33,572 bases of DNA from Micromonospora orduensis (GTDB lineage Bacteria; Actinomycetota; Actinomycetes; Mycobacteriales; Micromonosporaceae), in assembly GCF_006228125.1 (NCBI RefSeq), contig NZ_VDFY01000144.1:1-33572 (forward strand), in the 5' to 3' direction. The position numbers and the translations under genes were made by a program. The notes beneath the pieces are model-generated. The model saw nothing but the letters and a program-made list of their open reading frames with translations, ran no database searches and had not been told where the DNA came from. Within the stretch, counting starts at the first letter, position 1. Every line of letters begins with the position of its first letter. Below, piece after piece: positions 19,260 to 26,674 of the stretch.

Positions 19260-20143
19260 GACCCGATCACCATCGTTCCGAACCCTTCCGAGGTGAACAC
19301 CTCGAGCAACGTGGAGTGCGCCACCCGACCGTCGACGACATGCGCGGCGGGAACTCCCCCGCGCACCGCCCGCAGGCAGGCCTCCATCTTGGGCACCATC
19401 CCCGACTCGAGGCTGGGCAGCAGCTTCGCCAGGTCGTCCGCGGTGATCTCGGAGACCAGGCTGGTGGTGTCCGGCCAGTCGGCGTACAGGCCGGCCACGT
19501 CGGTGAGCACGACGAGCTTGCGGGCCCGCAACGCGATCGCCAGAGCGGCCGCGGCGGTGTCCGCGTTGAGGTTGTGCAGCACCCCGTCGACGTCCGGCGC
19601 GACAGTCGAGATCACCGGGATCCGGCCGGCGTCGATCAGATCGGTCACCGCCGACACGTCCACCGACTCGACGTCGCCGACCTGGCCGACGTCCACGGGT
19701 TGCCCGTCCACGTACGCCGGGCGGCGCACCGCGGTGAACAACCGGGCGTCCTCGCCGGAGAGGCCGACGGCGAACGGACCGTGCGAGTTGATCAGCCCGA
19801 CCAGCTCCCGGCCCACCTGCCCGACCAGCACCATCCGGACCACGTCCATCGCCTCGGCGGTGGTCACCCGCAGACCGCCCCGGAACTCGCTGGCGATGCC
19901 GAGCCGGCCCAGCATGGCCGAGATCTGCGGGCCGCCGCCGTGCACCACGACCGGCTTCAGGCCGGCGTAGCGCAGGAAGACCATGTCGGCGGCGAACGCC
20001 CGCTGCAACTCCGGGTCGGTCATGGCGTTGCCGCCGTACTTCACCACCACCGTCGAGCCGGAGAAACGCGCCAGCCAGGGCAGCGCCTCGATAAGCGTCT
20101 CCGCCTTGACCTGGGCGCGGGTGAGATCACCGCTGAGACTCAT
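19256..20143 (-). CDS. argB: Acetylglutamate kinase
   Basis: ArgB phosphorylates N-acetylglutamate. The 295-residue amino acid kinase fold protein has [10 protein letters not shown] (32-41, with the catalytic Lys35), [10 protein letters not shown] (65-74), [12 protein letters not shown] and a C-terminal ATP site. The N-terminal helix (about 8-28) that mediates hexamer formation and arginine feedback in inhibited ArgB enzymes appears to be present, as expected for an ArgJ-type cyclic pathway. The start ATG 20143 is fixed by the overlap with the argJ stop. Confidence 0.96.
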
Positions 20144-21312
20144 GTCGAGTACGCCGAGTTCTCGTGCACGTACGCGTGGGACAGGTCGTTGGTCCAGATC
20201 GTCGCGGCCGACGTTCCGGCGTGCAGGTCGATGCGGATGGTCACGTCCCGCCCGGTCAGGTCGACAGTCGAGCGGTCCTCGGCGGCGGCACCACCCCGGC
20301 ACACCCACACCCCGTTGACCGCGACGTCCACCTCGTCCGGCTCGAACGCGGCGGCGGTGGTGCCGACGGCGGCGAGGATCCGGCCCCAGTTCGGGTCGTT
20401 GCCGAACAGCGCGGTCTTGACCAGGTTGTTGCGGGCCACCGAGCGGCCCACCTCGGCCGCGTCGTCCTCGTCGGCGGCGCCCACCACGTCGATGGCGACC
20501 TGCTTGGTGGCGCCCTCGGCGTCGGCGATGAGCTGCTGGGCCAGGTCGTGGCAGGCCGCGGTGACCGCGGCGGCCAGCTCGGCCGGCGTCGGCTCGATGC
20601 CGCTCGCGCCGCTGGACAGCAGCAGCACCGTGTCGTTGGTGGACATGCAGCCGTCCGAGTCGACCCGGTCGAAGGTGACCCGGGTGGCCGCGCGCAGCGC
20701 CTCGTCCAGCACGGCCGGCCCGGCCACCGCGTCGGTGGTGAGCACGCAGAGCATGGTGGCCATCCCCGGCGCGAGCATCCCGGCGCCCTTGGCCATCCCG
20801 CCGACCGTCCAACCGCTGCCCCGGGCCACAGTGTTCTTCGGGCGGGTGTCGGTGGTCATGATGGCCTCGGCGGCGGCTGGACCGCCGTCGCGCGACAGGC
20901 CCCGGATCGCCGTACGGACCCCGGGCAGCAGCTTCGGCATCGGCAGCCGCTCACCGATCAGACCGGTGGAGCAGACCGCCACCTCGCCGGCGCCGAGGAG
21001 CAGCCGCGGGCTGACCGCGCTCAACGCGGAGGCGGTGTGCTCGGCGGTGGCGTGGGTGTCCTGGAAGCCGGCCGGGCCGGTGCAGGCGTTGGCGCCACCG
21101 GAGTTGAGCACCACCGCCCGCACCACACCGCCCTGCACGACCTGCTGGCTCCAGCGCACCGGCGCGGCCTTGACCCGGTTGGTGGTGAAGACACCGGCGA
21201 CACCGGCGTCCGGGCCGTCGTTGACCACCAGGGCGACGTCCGCGCCACCGCTGGCCTTCAACCCGGCGGCCACCCCGGCCGCCCGGAACCCCCGAGGGGT
21301 GGTGACGCTCAT
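20140..21312 (-). CDS. argJ: Bifunctional glutamate N-acetyltransferase / ornithine acetyltransferase
   Basis: ArgJ moves the acetyl group from acetylornithine back to glutamate, closing the cyclic route, so no argE is needed. The 390-residue proenzyme has the autocleavage site in PGMATML: Thr186 becomes the nucleophile of the beta chain. [10 protein letters not shown] (70-79), GMAKGAGM and a [10 protein letters not shown] segment near the C-terminus also fit the family. ATG 21312 overlaps the argC stop by 4 bases; codons further upstream lie inside argC. Whether it also uses acetyl-CoA (bifunctional form) cannot be read from sequence. Confidence 0.95.
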   Translation of the reverse strand: MSVTTPRGFRAAGVAAGLKASGGADVALVVNDGPDAGVAGVFTTNRVKAAPVRWSQQVVQGGVVRAVVLNSGGANACTGPAGFQDTHATAEHTASALSAVSPRLLLGAGEVAVCSTGLIGERLPMPKLLPGVRTAIRGLSRDGGPAAAEAIMTTDTRPKNTVARGSGWTVGGMAKGAGMLAPGMATMLCVLTTDAVAGPAVLDEALRAATRVTFDRVDSDGCMSTNDTVLLLSSGASGIEPTPAELAAAVTAACHDLAQQLIADAEGATKQVAIDVVGAADEDDAAEVGRSVARNNLVKTALFGNDPNWGRILAAVGTTAAAFEPDEVDVAVNGVWVCRGGAAAEDRSTVDLTGRDVTIRIDLHAGTSAATIWTNDLSHAYVHENSAYST

Positions 21313-22310
21313 GGTGCGACTCCCCAGATGGACAGGCCCGTCGTCTCCGGCAGGCCGAGCATGAGGTTGGCGTTCTGCACGGCCTGACCGGCCGCGCCCT
21401 TGCCCAGGTTGTCCAGTGCGCTCAGGACGATCAGCCGACCCGAGTCGACGTCCACGGTCGCCTGGAGGTGACACGAGTTGGAACCCAGCGTGGCGGCCGT
21501 GTGCGGCCAGCGGCCCTCCGGCAACACGTGCACGAACGGCGCGTCGGCGTACGCCTGCGCCAGCACCTGCTGCGGGTCGACGCCGCGCGCCGGCGTCGCG
21601 GTCACCGTGGCGAGAATGCCGCGCGGCATCGGCGCCAGGACCGGGGTGAACGACAGGCCCGTCGCCCCGGACGCCTGCTTGATCTCCGGCACGTGCTGGT
21701 GGGTGCCGACCCGGTACGGCGACAGGTCGCCCATCACCTCGCTGGCCAGCAGGTGCGGCTTCGCCGCCCGCCCGGCGCCGGAGGTGCCGGAGGCGGCGAC
21801 CACCACCACGTCGGCGGGGCTGGCCGCGCCATCGGCGATGAGCGGCGCGAGCGCCAGGGTGATAGCCGCGGCGTAGCAGCCGCTGTTCGCCACCCGGGTG
21901 GAGCCGGCGATCAGGTCCCGCTGGCCGGGCAGCTCGGGCAGGCCGTAGGTCCACTGCCCGGCGTGCGTGCCGCCGTAGTACTGCGCCCAGGCGTACGGGT
22001 CGGCGAGCCGGTGGTCCGCGCCCAGGTCGACGATGCGCACCTCGGCCGGAAGCTGGGCCGCGAGGGCCGCCGACTCGCCGTGCGGCAGGGCCAGGAAGAC
22101 CAGATCGGCGTCGGCGAGAGTCGACGGGTCGGTCTCCCCGAGCACCAGGTCGAGCCCGGTGAGCTGCGGGTGCACCACGTCGACGCGGTGCCCGGCCTGG
22201 CTGTGCGCGGTGGCGGCGACCAGGTCGAACTCCGGGTGCCCGGCGATCAGGCGCAGCAGCTCGCCCCCGGCGTAACCGCTCGCACCGGCGACCGCGACTC
22301 GGATCCCCAT
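21309..22310 (-). CDS. argC: N-acetyl-gamma-glutamyl-phosphate reductase
   Basis: ArgC reduces acetylglutamyl phosphate with NADPH. The 333-residue product has the nucleotide-binding start VAVAGASGYAGGELLRL (5-21), the active cysteine in VANSGCYAAA (Cys145) and HQHVPEI (about 204-210) with the catalytic His. ATG 22310 is chosen because GGAGG lies 5 bases upstream; GTG 22316 overlaps that site. First gene of the operon; candidate ARG boxes and a promoter lie directly upstream, and the accessory cassette ends about 100 bases away. Confidence 0.96.
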   Translation of the reverse strand: MGIRVAVAGASGYAGGELLRLIAGHPEFDLVAATAHSQAGHRVDVVHPQLTGLDLVLGETDPSTLADADLVFLALPHGESAALAAQLPAEVRIVDLGADHRLADPYAWAQYYGGTHAGQWTYGLPELPGQRDLIAGSTRVANSGCYAAAITLALAPLIADGAASPADVVVVAASGTSGAGRAAKPHLLASEVMGDLSPYRVGTHQHVPEIKQASGATGLSFTPVLAPMPRGILATVTATPARGVDPQQVLAQAYADAPFVHVLPEGRWPHTAATLGSNSCHLQATVDVDSGRLIVLSALDNLGKGAAGQAVQNANLMLGLPETTGLSIWGVAP

Positions 22311-22318
22311 ACCCACCT

Positions 22319-22334
22319 CCGCATGACTATGCAG
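22319..22334 (-). promoter_or_regulatory. Candidate ARG box 2 (operator) at the argC start site
   Basis: CTGCATAGTCATGCGG on the minus strand contains the perfect half-sites GCAT and ATGC around GACT (plus strand). It covers the predicted transcription start, touches the argC ribosome site and strongly resembles box 1 (shared CTGCAT and a TGC[A/G]G end). ArgR binding is inferred. Confidence 0.5.
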
Positions 22335-22337
22335 AAG

Positions 22338-22367
22338 AGGCTAACAGGGGTGATCACCGGACTGCAA
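22338..22367 (-). promoter_or_regulatory. Promoter of the arginine operon
   Basis: On the minus strand a -35 TTGCAG (22362-22367), an 18-base spacer and a -10 TAGCCT (22338-22343, TANNNT pattern) predict transcription from near 22331, leaving a leader of about 20 bases before argC. Confidence 0.5.
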
Positions 22368-22377
22368 GTTCATGCAG
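22362..22377 (-). promoter_or_regulatory. Candidate ARG box 1 (operator) over the argC -35
   Basis: CTGCATGAACTTGCAG is a palindrome with 5-bp arms (CTGCA, TGCAG) that overlaps the -35 element. A weaker partner (TGCGTAGTTATATGCG, 22383-22398) is centred 21 bp away, the centre spacing of paired ARG boxes in E. coli. Confidence 0.55.
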
Positions 22378-22412
22378 CGTGCCGCATATAACTACGCACC
22401 GAGCGTCCCGGT

Positions 22413-25400
22413 TCACAGCGGGATCGTTCGCTCCTCCTCCGCCTGCACCATGCGTTCCAACGCCTTGGTGCAGTGCTGCGCGGCCGATCGGAACTCCACA
22501 TTCATGGCCAGCAACCGGTGCCCGATCTCGATCCAGCGCAGAATGCGGCGGGCGAGGCTCTGACGCTCGTCGTCGGTGAAGAAGACTCCGCGCTGCAACC
22601 AGTGCGTCCCGTCCTTGACCATCGTGACGATCGTATGCGGCGACCGGTCGCCCTCCTGCGCGGCGATCCGCTCCAGTTCCCGGAACGCGTCGACGGCCAC
22701 GTCGTGCAGGCCGCGGTCGGTGGGATGCTGGCTGGCCCGTCGCAGGCACACCATTGCCCAGGTGGTGACCACCTTGAAGTGGTCCTGCCCCCCGTCACAG
22801 CCGCGCGAGGTCTCCAGGTACGTCGCCGCCAGATCCAGGTTGCGCCGTTCGAGCTCGTACGACCCGCACTGCAACCAGTAGTGGAAGTCGTCCTTGAGGT
22901 AGTCGTGCAGCTGGTGGTAGACGTTCCGCACGGACTCCACCGACAGTCCGGATTTCATCATCACCCGGTGGTTGATCAGCGCGACCATGGCCCGGCGGGT
23001 CGGGTCGTTACGGTCGGTGATGTCCGCGCCGCGCTGCACGTAGAACAACAGCAGACGCTCGAACAGGTCCAGGAAGTACGCCTTGTCATCCCGGATGAAC
23101 TTCTCCATCGCCTCCGCGACCACCCGGTGCCGGGTGCGGATGTGCCCCGACTCCCGCCGCACCAACATCCGCCGGCCGGAGACGAGCCGCTCGATCGCCC
23201 GGTTGACCACCAGGTCGGGTGGCCCGTCCGAGGCGATCTGCAGCAGAGCGTTCTGCGGCAGCGTCAACGAGCGGTCCTCATACTGCAGTGCCTCGAACAG
23301 GCACACCGTCGCGTAGATGTTCCGCTCCCGAGGATCGAGCTGATCGAACTCGCTGCTGACCCGCTGTTCGAACCGGTAGCCGGTGATCACCTCCACCATG
23401 GCGGCCATCAGGTCGCGGTCGGACACCTGCCGCAGCCGCTCCACCCGTACGTCGTGCAGCCGGTACTGCTTGAGCTTGCCGAGTTGCCGGAACGTCTCCA
23501 GCCGGTGCACCAGTGCGTTGAGGTCGTCGTCGGTCAACCGCAGCGGCGGTACCCGGGTCAGGCCGGCCACCTCGTCGAGCAGATGCCCGCGGGTGCTGCG
23601 GATGGTGGCTGCCACGAGCATTCCGCCGCGCTGCCCCAGCCGCGTCACCAGGCGGGCCGCCTCGGCGCCGAAGATATCGACGTCGTCAATCAGCACGGCG
23701 TCCAGACCGAGATCGACGCACTCGCCGAGAACGTCCTGACTCGACTTCGTGGTCGCCCGGTCCACCCACCCAACGGCTAGACCACGCGTGTGCAGGGCCA
23801 CCGCGAACTGCATCAGGGTGGTCGACTTGCCGGTGCCGGACCGGTCGTTAAGCACCAGCACCGGTTTACGCGGCCCGTCGACCTCGGCCAGTTCGAGCAT
23901 CGCCGTCAGGGTGGACAGCGGCGCCGGGATGGACTCCTTCACGTCCCCCCATGTGGGGTCCGTGCCTCGCAGATAGAGGGGATCGCCGGTCGGTGCGGCC
24001 TCCAGCAGCGCCGAAACGAGCTGCACCCCGGCGTTGCGGTCCAGCACGGAGCGCATTCGGGCGCGCAGTTGGGCGCCACGCCGCATCGGCTCCCTCGACG
24101 CACCAAACCGCTGCCGGGCCAGTTCCTCGACGGTGACCGGGATCTGGGCGCACCCGACACCCGTCAGCTTCCAGGAGGCGGTGGCGTCCACGCCCGGCGC
24201 GACCACGAACCGGCGCGGAATGGCCTCCGCGCCCCCGTCGCCGGCCAACGTGTCGAGGTAGAGCGCCAGGTGGCGACTGTCCACATCACTGGCGGTGAAG
24301 ACCACCGGATGGGTGATCAGGTCCGCCTTCATCTGCCGGAACCACTGGGCCCGGCTACCGCGCCCCCGATCGTCGATGTCGAAACTCACCGGAGCGGTGC
24401 TGCTGCCCGGGGCGATGCCGTTCATCGCCACCACCTCGAGCTGCTGGCGTCCCCGGCCCGGAGGGTCGCGGTGCGCGTCCACGACCACCACGTTCGCGCC
24501 GACGTCGAAGCGGGCCGCGATGTCGTGGAAGATGTTCGTCCCGGTGCAGTCGTATACCCGGTACCAGGGAGCCAGCAGTAGCCGCATTGCCGTGTCGTTG
24601 ACGGTGGAGCCGTCGGCGACGAGCATGCCGCCGATGGTCCGGTGCACCAGCGACGGATCGACCTGCCGCAGTCGTTGCATGACCGCAGCCAGCGTCACCC
24701 GTCCGCCCGAGATCTCGCTGGGCAAGTGCTTGACCAGCGTGTCCAATACGTCGTCTGGGCTTCCGAGGGGACTCGACCACTCCCCCCGCGACTCGGCCTC
24801 CAGGCCGGAGGTGAGGACCAGGACGGCCTGGCCGGTGGCCATGATGTTGTCGAGTTCCTCGTGCAGGACCGCCAGATCCGTACCGGCCGGCTCGGACTCG
24901 GCAGGCGGTTCGTCGACCGCGACGTCCAGCGCTCCGGGCATACGGGCGGCAGCGTCGAGGACCGTGGCACCGTCCAGGTCGACCAGCCCGACCGCCCCGG
25001 TCACCGTCCGCCGAGCGGCGAACAGGTACGCCCCCGTGTCGAGCGTGAGCCAGCCGTCCCCCTCGACAGAGCCCGCCTGACCGGCGACCGGCAGCACCGG
25101 GATCGGAGAATCATCGGGCAGCGTGGTGGCGATCGGGGCGAAGACCGCGACGCCGTCGACCGGCTCCGGCCACGCGTCGACGACAGCGCTCATCTGCCGA
25201 CCGTGCAGGATGGCGAGTTCCGCCGGGGCGTCGGCGGTGAGCATCCGGAAAGCGCTGTTGAGCATGACGAGGCCGAGCCGGACCTCGCCGGAGCCGAGCA
25301 CCAGCCCGCCCTCTCCGGGCATCAGCCCAGGCAGCCATCCACTCTCAGTGGCGTACCCGTCGTACCACTGCTGAAAGGGCTGGAAGCCGACGCGAATCGC

Positions 25401-25790
25401 GTCCCGCACGTCCGGGGTCTCGTCCGCCCAGAAGTTGTCCCGCACCATGGGCCAGAAGTCGGTCAATGACCGCACGGTCACCAGGGCACCGGACATCGGG
25501 GTGCGGTCACCGGGACCTGGTACCGCCAACACGGCGGGCAACTCCGTCGGCACCGGGGCGTCGCAGCACTCGGCGAGAATCCGGTCCACCAGCGCGGAGA
25601 CCGCGACGAACTCGTCGTCGGCCGCCGACGTCGTCAGGTTGCCGACGAGGACGACGGCGTCCAGCGCGCCGCCCGCCTCGTGCAAGCGGGCGATCGCGGC
25701 CACGCAGGCCTCCGCCAGGTCCATCGCGGCCGCCGCCGCCGACGGGACGCCCCGGACGATCAGCAGTGTGGGATCGGTGTGCAGCGCCAC
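22413..25790 (-). CDS. Large STAND-type NTPase with degenerate phosphoesterase and SIR2-like domains (candidate defence protein)
   Basis: The product has 1125 residues. I read four parts. (1) About 6-265 resembles a calcineurin-like phosphoesterase whose metal motifs are lost: GNLT at 50-53 for GDxx, PGPGD at 91-95 for GNHD, FAPI at 217-220 for HHP. (2) About 305-565 resembles a SIR2-like domain (TNIFHD about 418, MNG about 456 where sirtuins have HG, FTASDVDSRHLALYL about 498). (3) About 600-790 is a P-loop NTPase: SGTGKST (651-657), a Walker B-like VLIDDVD (699-705) and an ATIRS strand as in STAND proteins. (4) About 790-1125 is helical, perhaps a winged helix then TPR-like repeats. The GTG start has GGAGG 8 bases upstream, inside the end of the membrane protein gene. 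Domain order recalls STAND/Avs-like anti-phage sensors. The NTPase call is firm; the two N-terminal calls are inference. Confidence 0.7.
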   Translation of the reverse strand: MALHTDPTLLIVRGVPSAAAAAMDLAEACVAAIARLHEAGGALDAVVLVGNLTTSAADDEFVAVSALVDRILAECCDAPVPTELPAVLAVPGPGDRTPMSGALVTVRSLTDFWPMVRDNFWADETPDVRDAIRVGFQPFQQWYDGYATESGWLPGLMPGEGGLVLGSGEVRLGLVMLNSAFRMLTADAPAELAILHGRQMSAVVDAWPEPVDGVAVFAPIATTLPDDSPIPVLPVAGQAGSVEGDGWLTLDTGAYLFAARRTVTGAVGLVDLDGATVLDAAARMPGALDVAVDEPPAESEPAGTDLAVLHEELDNIMATGQAVLVLTSGLEAESRGEWSSPLGSPDDVLDTLVKHLPSEISGGRVTLAAVMQRLRQVDPSLVHRTIGGMLVADGSTVNDTAMRLLLAPWYRVYDCTGTNIFHDIAARFDVGANVVVVDAHRDPPGRGRQQLEVVAMNGIAPGSSTAPVSFDIDDRGRGSRAQWFRQMKADLITHPVVFTASDVDSRHLALYLDTLAGDGGAEAIPRRFVVAPGVDATASWKLTGVGCAQIPVTVEELARQRFGASREPMRRGAQLRARMRSVLDRNAGVQLVSALLEAAPTGDPLYLRGTDPTWGDVKESIPAPLSTLTAMLELAEVDGPRKPVLVLNDRSGTGKSTTLMQFAVALHTRGLAVGWVDRATTKSSQDVLGECVDLGLDAVLIDDVDIFGAEAARLVTRLGQRGGMLVAATIRSTRGHLLDEVAGLTRVPPLRLTDDDLNALVHRLETFRQLGKLKQYRLHDVRVERLRQVSDRDLMAAMVEVITGYRFEQRVSSEFDQLDPRERNIYATVCLFEALQYEDRSLTLPQNALLQIASDGPPDLVVNRAIERLVSGRRMLVRRESGHIRTRHRVVAEAMEKFIRDDKAYFLDLFERLLLFYVQRGADITDRNDPTRRAMVALINHRVMMKSGLSVESVRNVYHQLHDYLKDDFHYWLQCGSYELERRNLDLAATYLETSRGCDGGQDHFKVVTTWAMVCLRRASQHPTDRGLHDVAVDAFRELERIAAQEGDRSPHTIVTMVKDGTHWLQRGVFFTDDERQSLARRILRWIEIGHRLLAMNVEFRSAAQHCTKALERMVQAEEERTIPL

Positions 25791-25793
25791 GGC

Positions 25794-26477
25794 TCAGCCC
25801 TCCATGGTCAACGCGGACGACACCGCGCTTCTCGGAATTCGTACGGTGACGTCCCGTCGTTCACCACAGCGGTCGAGCCGCACGGAGACGAACTGCCCCG
25901 AGAACGAAGTCACGTCGATCTCCCCGTCGACCCTCGCCTCCCCGGTGCCGCAGAGGGCACGGAGGGTCGCCTGTCCCTCGGTCCCGAGGATCAGGACGCC
26001 ACGACGGGCCTTGTCGGGGTGCTCGACGAACAGCGCCGAGCCGAAGGTCAGCATGGTCACCGCCAGGGCCAGGACCGATGCCAGGTTGGCCGTCCTCTGC
26101 CGGCGGTCGACCTGGCGGGCCTCGTCGTCGCCACGCTTGAGCACCTCCTCAACGAGCGACCGGCCGTCGCGCGCCTCCCGGGCGGCGGTGGGCGCGGCAG
26201 GCACGATTGTCGCGATCGCGCGGACGTAGAGCACCGCGGCCAGCAGCCAGAGCGTGACAGCCGCGCAGCCCCCGACGCGGGTCACCGGCGCGGCGGTGGC
26301 CAGCGACGTGAGGGTGAACGTCGCCACCAGCGCGCCGGCGAACACGGTCACGACCGACTGCGCCGCCTGGGCCCGGGTACGCGCGCCTGCGGCGGCTCGC
26401 ACCCGGTCGGGGTAGTAGGCCTGCACAACGGCGTCCTGCACGGACGTCAGCAGCGGATCGGTGGGCGAACCCGACAT
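25794..26477 (-). CDS. Three-TM membrane protein, partner of the STAND-like protein
   Basis: The 227-residue protein has an N-terminal helix (about 5-40), a close pair of membrane helices (about 41-62 and 69-93), a charged linker helix (about 100-128), a third membrane helix (about 130-151) and a soluble beta-rich C-terminus with two cysteines (176 and 204). Helix pair plus long amphipathic helix recalls SLATT or Pycsar-type membrane effectors, but I see no diagnostic motif. It is the first gene of a two-gene operon: its stop lies 3 bases before the start of the large NTPase gene. ATG 26477 has GAAGGG upstream. A pore-forming or membrane-signalling role is inferred only. Confidence 0.75.
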   Translation of the reverse strand: MSGSPTDPLLTSVQDAVVQAYYPDRVRAAAGARTRAQAAQSVVTVFAGALVATFTLTSLATAAPVTRVGGCAAVTLWLLAAVLYVRAIATIVPAAPTAAREARDGRSLVEEVLKRGDDEARQVDRRQRTANLASVLALAVTMLTFGSALFVEHPDKARRGVLILGTEGQATLRALCGTGEARVDGEIDVTSFSGQFVSVRLDRCGERRDVTVRIPRSAVSSALTMEG

Positions 26478-26624
26478 GGAAGCCCTTCGTCATCTGGGTT
26501 GTCGGTGGACTGTATGCACCCGCCCAAGGCGCTGTTGCGCGTCTGTACGAATCCCGACAGGCCCATCGCCCTACCGACGGCGCGAGCGCCGGAACCGGGT
26601 AATGAGGCATCGACTGAAACGACT

Positions 26625-26667
26625 ACGAGGGTCCTTCCCGCAGAAAACCTGCGGGAAGGACCCTCGT
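26625..26667. terminator. 19-bp perfect hairpin between pheT and the accessory cassette
   Basis: Two 19-base arms (26625-26643 and 26649-26667) pair perfectly around AAAAC. It lies 7 bases beyond the pheT stop codon and should end pheST transcription before the cassette. Its length and symmetry also fit an intergenic palindromic repeat element. Confidence 0.85.
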
Positions 26668-26674
26668 TGGATGG

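Noticed and set aside
22413..26477. Mobile element or prophage carrying the cassette
   Set aside because: No integrase, transposase, target duplication, tRNA or flanking direct repeat was seen, and hand-counted G+C is similar to the neighbours.
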